In this document: positions 13,282 through 19,400 of the stretch, piece by piece
Layout of the letters: each line of letters begins with the position of its first letter
How positions within the stretch are numbered: the first letter of the stretch is position 1
Notes under the pieces: model-generated
Told to the model about the DNA's origin: nothing
The model's input: the letters and a program-made list of their open reading frames with translations, nothing else
The model's database searches: none
DNA from: DASPXY01 sp038227745
GTDB taxonomy: Bacteria > Planctomycetota > Planctomycetia > Gemmatales > Gemmataceae
NCBI GenBank assembly: GCA_038227745.1
Contig: JBBRPS010000053.1
Location: 1 to 21,738 of the forward strand
Length of the DNA stretch: 21,738 nucleotides
Direction: 5' to 3'
Made by a program: the position numbers and the translations under genes

Positions 13282-14166
13282 ATGCTGATCGCCGACTTCG
13301 CCAAAGACGTGGTGGTCTGGGCACCGGCCAAGGTGAATCTCTACCTGGAAGTGCTGGCAAAACGACTTGACGGATATCATGAGATAGAAACTCTCATGAT
13401 GGCGGTCAACCTGTACGACACGCTGGTGTTCAAGGAGGACGCCTCCGGGGAAGTCCTTCTCCGGTGTAACCGCCGCGAACTCTCCACCGGCCCGGATAAC
13501 CTGGTCGTCCGCGCCGCACGGCTGCTGCAAGAGCACACCGGCTGCACCAGGGGTGCGCGCATCCGGCTGGCCAAGCGCATTCCGCTGGCCGCCGGGCTGG
13601 CGGGCGGGTCGACCGACGCCGCGGCGGCGCTGGCGGGGCTGAACCGCCTGTGGCGCCTGGGCCTGACCGGGCCGGAGTTGGCCGCGCTGGCCGCGCAACT
13701 GGGCAGCGACGTGCCCTTTTTCTTCACCACCCCGGCCGCGTGGTGTAGCGGCCGGGGCGAGGTCGTGACGGCCGCGCCGCTGCCCCGGCGGCTGTGGCTG
13801 GTCCTGCTATGCCCGCCGTTCGGGCTGGCCACCGCGGACGTGTACCGCAACGTGGCCGTGCCCCAGCGGCCCGGGGCGGCGGAGGAGATGCGCCGGGCCG
13901 TGGCCTGCGGCGACGCCGAGGCCATCGGCCGACGACTGCACAACCGCCTCCAGGGCGCGGCCTTGTGGCTGCGCCCTGAGCTGGCCGACTCCCTGAACCG
14001 CCTCAAGGCCCTCGGGCCGGCGGGGCAGGCGATGAGCGGCAGCGGCAGCACCCTGTTCGCCCTGTGTCGCGATCACCGGGAGGCGGCCCGGATCGCCCGC
14101 GAGCTGCGCCACGGACCGGAGGAGATCGGCCGCCCGAGAGTGTATTTGGTTCGCAGTTGCGCGTAG
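13282..14166 (+). CDS. ispE: 4-diphosphocytidyl-2-C-methyl-D-erythritol kinase
   Basis: This 294-residue GHMP-family kinase phosphorylates the 2-hydroxyl of CDP-methylerythritol in the non-mevalonate (MEP) isoprenoid pathway, in the cytoplasm. Motifs: APAKVNLYLEVLAKRLDGYH near the N-terminus (substrate-binding Lys and the DGYHE signature), PLAAGLAGGSTDAAAAL (the glycine-rich ATP loop), LGSDVPFFF with the catalytic Asp, and MSGSGSTLFAL near the C-terminus. Length is normal. The ATG at 13282 starts just before the fold; the frame is open to 13165, but those residues look non-coding. No good Shine-Dalgarno sequence precedes the ATG. spoVG follows 99 bases later on the same strand; in Bacilli ispE and spoVG are also close (with purR and yabJ between). 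Confidence 0.96.
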   Translation: MLIADFAKDVVVWAPAKVNLYLEVLAKRLDGYHEIETLMMAVNLYDTLVFKEDASGEVLLRCNRRELSTGPDNLVVRAARLLQEHTGCTRGARIRLAKRIPLAAGLAGGSTDAAAALAGLNRLWRLGLTGPELAALAAQLGSDVPFFFTTPAAWCSGRGEVVTAAPLPRRLWLVLLCPPFGLATADVYRNVAVPQRPGAAEEMRRAVACGDAEAIGRRLHNRLQGAALWLRPELADSLNRLKALGPAGQAMSGSGSTLFALCRDHREAARIARELRHGPEEIGRPRVYLVRSCA

Positions 14167-14265
14167 GGACGGGACGCCCCGCCCTCCGCGCGGGGTCATC
14201 ATCAACCCTCCAGGACGAGGGAACCCCGCCCCAAGCTTGTGCCACAGAAGAAAAGGAGAACAGCT

Positions 14266-14883
14266 GTGGTCATCACCGAAGTCCGGATCAAACTCATGGA
14301 CGACAACAACGAGCGCCTCCAGGCCTTCTGCTCGGTCACGTTCGACGACGCCTTCGTCGTGCGCGACCTGAAGATCATTGAGGGCACCAAGGGGTCGTTC
14401 GTGGCCATGCCCAGCCGCAAGCTGACGGACCGCTGCGGGTCGTGCGGTTCCAAGAACCACCTGCGCGCCCGCTACTGCAACCAGTGCGGCCACAAGCTCG
14501 ACGAGGACCGCGCCACCCGCGACGCCGACGGCCGCGCCAAGCTGCATGCCGACATCGCGCACCCTATCAACTCCGCCTGCCGCGAGGTCATCCAGACCGC
14601 GGTCCTGCGCGCCTACCACGAGGAGAAGGAGCGCTCCAAGCAGCCCGGCTACGCCTGCACCTACGACGACTACGATGGTGGCGAGTACGAGGAGACGTTG
14701 ACCACGCTCGTCTCCGAGTTGAACGCCGGCGGCCGCCCCAGCGGCGAGGGCTACCGGACGCACGCGGCGCACGGCTCACACGCCTCGCGCGGCACGCACG
14801 CCCACGGCCACGACAGCAAGACGCCGGTGGCCGCCCGCCCCGACGAGCGCCGCGAAGGCGGCTTCGGCTCGGGGATCCTCTAA
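14266..14883 (+). CDS. spoVG: SpoVG-family protein with inserted zinc ribbon
   Basis: This 205-residue protein begins as SpoVG (VVITEVRIKLMDDNNERLQA, then FDDAFVVRDLKIIEGTKGSF and VAMPSRKL) and ends the SpoVG core with AHPINSACREVIQTAVL. Between these parts it carries a four-cysteine ribbon: C57-x2-C60 and C71-x2-C74 (CGSCGSKNHLRARYCNQCG). Firmicute SpoVG is about 85-100 residues and lacks this insert. The tail after about residue 135 is acidic, then rich in Gly and His (THAAHGSHASRGTHAHGHDS). Known SpoVG proteins bind nucleic acids and regulate division and other processes; the ribbon may modify binding. GTG at 14266-14268 is chosen over GTG at 14239 because AGGAG at 14254-14258 is spaced seven bases from it and the SpoVG fold starts there. 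Confidence 0.92.
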   Translation: MVITEVRIKLMDDNNERLQAFCSVTFDDAFVVRDLKIIEGTKGSFVAMPSRKLTDRCGSCGSKNHLRARYCNQCGHKLDEDRATRDADGRAKLHADIAHPINSACREVIQTAVLRAYHEEKERSKQPGYACTYDDYDGGEYEETLTTLVSELNAGGRPSGEGYRTHAAHGSHASRGTHAHGHDSKTPVAARPDERREGGFGSGIL

Positions 14884-14913
14884 AAGGTCGTCGGCAGCCA
14901 CTCCCCGGTTTGG

Positions 14914-14973
14914 CCGCGAGCCCTCGGCGAGGGCGGGACGGGTTACCGTCTCGCGCTCGCCGGGGGTTCGCGG
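14914..14973. repeat. Imperfect 21-bp-arm palindrome after spoVG
   Basis: Arms 14914-14934 (CCGCGAGCCCTCGGCGAGGGC) and 14953-14973 pair at 18 of 21 positions, with an 18-base loop. It begins 31 bases after the spoVG stop and could act as a terminator, although no T-tract follows. It differs in sequence from the other palindrome classes in the window. The next 100 bases to 15078 hold nothing I recognise. Confidence 0.7.
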
Positions 14974-15078
14974 TGCGCCAACGGACCATTTGCGGATACC
15001 AATCCCTCCGGACGATATCGTTAGCCTCCGGCAGGCGGAAAGCCCGGCCGGGCCATCAGCGGTCCCATCTCCCGCTTC

Positions 15079-15486
15079 CCAGCACTCCGGGCAAATGCCG
15101 TGGCTGAACCACGCCTCGGATTGGCTGGCGAAATAGGTCTCGACCTGCTGCCAGTAGTTCTGGTCGTCGCGGATCTTCTTGCAGTATTACTCCGGCGCGG
15201 AAGGTGATCCCACAAGCCCGACGCGCCAGCGAGGGACCCCCTCGCTGGCGCGTCGGGCTTGTGGGAGGATCTTTCGTGCCGCAGGAATACCCCGCCCCGG
15301 CTCGCTCTCCGCTCAGATGCGGCCGCCCATGAGCCCGGCCAGCCGCGCCGAGATGGTCAGGCCCAGGCCGGTGCCGCCATACCGCCGCGTCAAGAAACCG
15401 TCGGCCTGCACGAACGGCTCGAAGATCGTGCCGAGCTTGTCGGCGGGGATGCCGATGCCGGTGTTGCGCACCTGAAAACGCAGCGT
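15079..15486 (-). pseudogene. Decayed sensor histidine kinase, two fragments
   Basis: Minus-strand 15313-15486 encodes the last part of a histidine kinase ATPase domain: VRNTGIGIPADKLGTIFEPF (G1 box and F box), then TRRYGGTGLGLTISARLAGL (G2 box), and stops right after MGGRI, where intact kinases continue. Downstream, 15079-15186 encodes YCKKIRDDQNYWQQVETYF, then SHGICPECW, a tail motif of PAS-type sensor and regulator proteins. No receiver, dimerisation or sensor domain remains, and a palindrome (15208-15266) lies between the fragments. The N-terminal kinase part is gone; upstream sequence is short AT-rich boilerplate. A deletion remnant of one hybrid kinase is the simplest reading; two separate relics are possible. 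Confidence 0.8.
15208..15266. repeat. 28-bp perfect hairpin, variant of the REP-like family
   Basis: Arms 15208-15235 and 15239-15266 are perfectly complementary, with a 3-base loop. The arm CACAAGCCCGACGCGCCAGC differs from the 1-945 family (CACAAGCCTGAAGCGCCAGC) at two positions, plus one deleted base further in, so both belong to one family. It is placed inside the decayed kinase, in a stretch where the reading frame is already lost. Confidence 0.9.
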
Positions 15487-15614
15487 GATGAAAGAGGAAG
15501 GATGAAGAGAAGGCTGCCGGAGGGGGCGGGGCCGGCCGAGGCACCGGAGGGGGAGCTGTGGCGGCGGCTCGTGGAACGGCTGCAGAAGCTGCTGCACCTG
15601 CGGTGAGGCGGAGG

Positions 15615-15640
15615 AAAAGCCCACGGGGCCGCCCGTGGGC
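15615..15640 (-). terminator. Intrinsic terminator of the 75-aa gene
   Basis: On the minus strand, GCCCACGGG-CGGC-CCCGTGGGC (15640 to 15619) is followed by TTTT. It lies 14 bases after the stop of the small gene at 15654-15881: a textbook stem, tetraloop and short T-run. Confidence 0.8.
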
Positions 15641-15653
15641 GCGGCAGCGGTCC

Positions 15654-15881
15654 TCAGTCCACGAAGCTGAAAACGGCGAAGGGGACGCCGCGGGTGACGG
15701 TGCCGTCCTCGAAGAAGAGGTCGGCCACCTCGACCGGGCCGTCCGCGGAGTCGATCACGCGGGGGCGGAGCTGAACGCGGACGCTGGTGCCGGCGGGGAT
15801 CAGGACCCGTTCGAGCGGCTGCTTGCGGGAGATTTCCAGGTCGCCGGTGAAGTCCTGACCGAACTCGACGTTGTGATACAT
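15654..15881 (-). CDS. Small protein of unknown function (75 aa)
   Basis: I do not recognise this 75-residue protein. It is rich in beta-type segments and Val: MYHNVEFGQDFTGDLEISRK, VLIPAGTSVRVQLRPRVID, VEVADLFFEDGTV and a C-terminal FAVFSFVD. It has no signal peptide, membrane segment or Cys. It is a convincing gene: AGGAG lies eight bases before the ATG at 15879-15881, and an intrinsic terminator follows the stop. The frame extends far upstream in GC-rich shadow sequence; the ribosome site fixes the true start. A 7-bp-arm inverted repeat (15902-15924) lies 20 bases upstream and may be an operator. It is divergent from the large FecR/VIT gene. Confidence 0.75.
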   Translation of the reverse strand: MYHNVEFGQDFTGDLEISRKQPLERVLIPAGTSVRVQLRPRVIDSADGPVEVADLFFEDGTVTRGVPFAVFSFVD

Positions 15882-15901
15882 GGTGTGGTCTCCTATCTGG
15901 A

Positions 15902-15924
15902 CCACTGTTCGTTGTGGACAGTGG
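15902..15924. promoter_or_regulatory. Inverted repeat upstream of the 75-aa gene
   Basis: CCACTGT (15902-15908) and ACAGTGG (15918-15924) are perfect complements around a 9-base spacer, 20 bases before the start codon of the small minus-strand gene. Position suggests a repressor site or a leader hairpin; no direct evidence. Confidence 0.35.
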
Positions 15925-16437
15925 AGGGAGGAAAGTGCCATCCCCGGGTATTGGGAGGCCCTGTACCAATTGACCAACGCAAATGCAATGCCGGTCGTCG
16001 CTGCGCGCTCGCCGGAGCGCCCCACGAGCGACTCTGCGGACAGGTTGTGACCGGAACGGTGCAGGCCCTTCAGGCCCAGGCCCCGGTGGAAGGTAAAGAG
16101 CACAGGCGAGTTGCGTCCCGTCGCCGGGGTGGAGGTGCCGGGCCGAGGGGTGGAGCGGGGCGGGGTCCGGAGGAAAGGTTCCCTCGGGAAAAGCGCCCGC
16201 GCCGGGGGCGTGACCTGCGCGGAATGGGGCAGAGTTGCCGTGGAGTTGTGCGTTCCTGCACAACCGCCGCCGCGGCGCCCGGGCCGCGCCTTCCTTCCAC
16301 TCGCACCGCGGATAGAATCGGGAGCAAGTGTGTCCGCGTTCCGCGGCGCCCGGCGGCCCGTCCCGCTTCGCGTCCCACGTCTCTCGGCCCCGCCGCCGTA
16401 CGCTGCGATGGATCCGACCATACGGAGGGAATCTCTC
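15925..16437. other. Divergent intergenic region before the FecR/VIT gene
   Basis: No gene seen. GC-rich frames on both strands lack features. TAGAAT at 16313-16318 could be the -10 box for the large plus-strand gene, with TTCCTT (16291-16296) as a poor -35. The ribosome site GGAGGG is at 16424-16429. Confidence 0.4.
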
Positions 16438-19400
16438 ATGGCCCCGTCCCCTCGGCCCCCGCGTCCCGCCGCTCCCAAAGTATCCGCCGGTCGGACCCGG
16501 CTGGCACTCGTCATCGCCGCGCTGTCCGTCCTGGCTCTCATCCAACCCGCCGACCGGGCCGGCGCCCAGGGCAACGGCGAGCGCCTGACCAGCCGCCCGC
16601 GGCCAGCGGCGCCGAAGGCCGCCGCCCTCGCGGTTGGGGAGGAGGTGCGCACCGCGGCCGGCGAGCGCCGCCGCCTGGTCCTGCCCGACGCCTCGGTGCT
16701 CTACGTCAACGCCGGCACCCGCGCCCGCCTCGACGCCGCGCGCCGCCTCACCCTGGTCGCCGGCGAGGTCTACGTCGAGGTCGCGCCCGGCCAGGCGATG
16801 CCCTTCGTCGTCAAGACGCCGCGGCGCGAGGTCACCGGCCGCGCCACGCACTTCGCCGTCCGCGCCGCGCCGGCCGGGACCGCCGTCGTCGTCGCCCGCG
16901 GCCACGTGGACGTCACCGGGCTGCAGAAGCCCGTCCGCGCCGGCCAGCAGTTGGCGGCGGACGCCGACAAGCCGGCGCCCGGACCGCGCGCCTCGCACGC
17001 CCTGGGCTGGACGCGCGAGCTGCTGGCCGCGGCCGACTCGCCGCTGGTGCCGTCCAGCAAGCACGCCGGCGGCGCCCTCATCGCCCGCGACCCGAACGGT
17101 CAGGAGGCGAAGTTGAGCCTCCGCAGGTTCCATATCGACGTGCATATCGAGGACGGCTTTGCGCGGACGACGATCGACCAGACGTACTTCAACGACTCGC
17201 CGTTCCAGCTGGAGGGGACGTTCTACTTCCCGCTGCCGCCCGACGCCTCGCTGTCGCGCCTGGCGATGTACGTCGCGACCGACGGCGGCGTCTGCCAGCT
17301 GATGGAGGGCGGCATGGTCGAGGCCGACCTCGGCCGCCGCGTCTACGAGACCATCCGCCACGCCAACCGCGACCCGGCGCTGCTGGAGTGGCTGGACGGC
17401 AGCACGTTCAAGATGCGCGTCTTCCCCCTCGAAGGCAGGCAGGAGAAACGCATCGTCCTGTCGTACACGCAGCGCCTGCCGGTGCTGTACGACGAAGTCG
17501 GCTACCGCTTCCCGGCCGGCCACAACCTGCAACAGGTGCGCGACTGGTCGTTCCGCGCCCGCGTCCAGGGCGGCGCCGCGCTCCCCTGGTCGAGCGCCTC
17601 GCACACCTTGCAGGCGTCCACGGAGGGCAAGGACCTGCTGCTGACGGCGTCGGCGAAGGACGCGCGCACCGACCGCGACGTGGTCTTGTCCCTGCACGAC
17701 GCCCGGCCAGGGGCAGAAGGGGCCGCGCGTTTCTCGGCGGCGGAACACGAGAAGGCGCGCTACCTGATGCTGCGCTACCGGCCAGCGCTGGTGGGTGAGG
17801 CGCAGGCGCGGCGGCGTGACTGGGTGTTCCTGTTCGAGTCGTCGGGCGACCGCGACCCCCTGCTGGCGCGCGCCCAGATCGAGGTCGTCCGGCATCTGTT
17901 GAGCAAGGCCGAGCCGGGCGACACCTTCAACGTCTTGACGGCGGGCACGCGCGTGCGCCCCTTCGGCAAGGAGGCGCGGCCGGTGACGTCGGAGAACGTG
18001 CAGGCGGCCCTGGCGTTCCTGGAGCAGTCGCACCTGATCGGGGCGCTCGACCTGGGCAAGGCGCTGGCCGAGGCGGGGGCGCTGCTGAAGGAGTCGGCGC
18101 GGCCGTGCCTGGTTCACGTCGGCAGCGGCATCCCGGCGATGGGCGAGCGCCGCCTGGACGTGCTGGCCCAGAGCATCCCGGCCGCTGCGGAGTACGTCGG
18201 CGTGGGCGTCGGAAGGCGCTGGAACCGAGCCCTGATGAAGCTGGCGGCGGAGCGCGCGGGCGGCCTGTTCACGCAGGTCAACCCCGACGAGCCCATTGCC
18301 TGGAGGGCGTTCGAGCTGTCCGCCACCCTCAACGCCCCGCGGCTGCAGCGGGTCACGGCGGCGGACGCCGCCACCGGCAAGGCACTCCTGTGCTACGGCA
18401 CCGAACTGGCGCAGGGCGAGGAACTGTGCGCCCTGACCCGCGCCGGGCCGGGGGAGGAATTGCCGCGGGCGGTGAAGGTGCGCGGCACGCTGGGCGGCAG
18501 GCCGTTCGAGCACGTCCTGCCGGTGGGTGAGTTGGCGGGGCGTGCGGGCTATCTGCCGCGGACGTGGGCGAAGCTGGAGATCGACTGGCTGCTGACGGAG
18601 GACGCGGCGAAGCACCGTGAGCAGATCGTGGCGTTGAGCAAGGCGATGTACGTGATGACGCCGTTCACGTCGCTGCTGGTGCTGGAGAACGAGGACCTGT
18701 ACACCCAGCACAAGGTGGACCGCGGCCGCAAGGACCACTGGGCACTCTATCCCGCCCCGGACAAGATCCCCCTCGTCTACGAGCCGGACCCGTCGCAGCC
18801 CGATCCCAAACTTCTCAATTCCGGGGTGAAGCTGCCGACCAGGGAGGCGCTGCGGACCATCGTGGTCCGGCGGTCGCCGAGTTTGCTCGCAAAGCAGCCC
18901 CTGTTCAGGGGAGCGGGAGAGGAGTGGAGGCAGAAATCCTCCATCGCTTTCCCGGAGGTGGGCTTCCTTGGAGGAGAGAAAGGCCAACCGCCGACCAACC
19001 TGCCGGCGCCATTCGGCCTCGACGGCAAGGCGCGAGAGGTAGAGGGGAAGCAAGTCTACAACTTCTATATCGGTGCCTCCCGAGACGTCGGGAGTGCGGG
19101 GACCTCCGCGGTGTTCCCAGGGATGCCTCTAGCCGGAACTTTCTACGGTAGGAGCGGCGTCCCGCAAGAGAAGCGACGGAAGGAGGACCCGCTGGTGATC
19201 GCGGACGTCGATCCTGCAGCCGCCGAACCCGATACCCAGATCAACTACAGGGTTACCTTGAAAGGCCAGGTCAGCGTTCCGGGGATCCTCAACCCCGATG
19301 AACCCGTGGGCATCCTAAACGGGCGGCGCCGGAGAGTGTTCGACGCCACCTCAGTCTACAGGCCAGACCCCGCCCGCTCGGCGCTGGGGATACCCCGCGC

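Noticed and set aside
15502..15606. Short plus-strand ORF of 34 codons (MKRRLPEGAG...)
   Set aside because: GAGGAAGG lies too close to the ATG and no family is recognised. It may be chance sequence in the relic region.
15558..17798. Plus-strand frame of 746 codons overlapping the start of the giant gene
   Set aside because: Arg/Ala/Pro-rich composition without domains. The frame starting at 16438 carries FecR and VIT motifs and stays open to the window end.
15313..19053. Minus-strand open frame of over 1200 codons
   Set aside because: Most of it is the antisense of the FecR/VIT gene. Only its last 57 codons match a real family (kinase ATPase fragment), and those are treated as a pseudogene.
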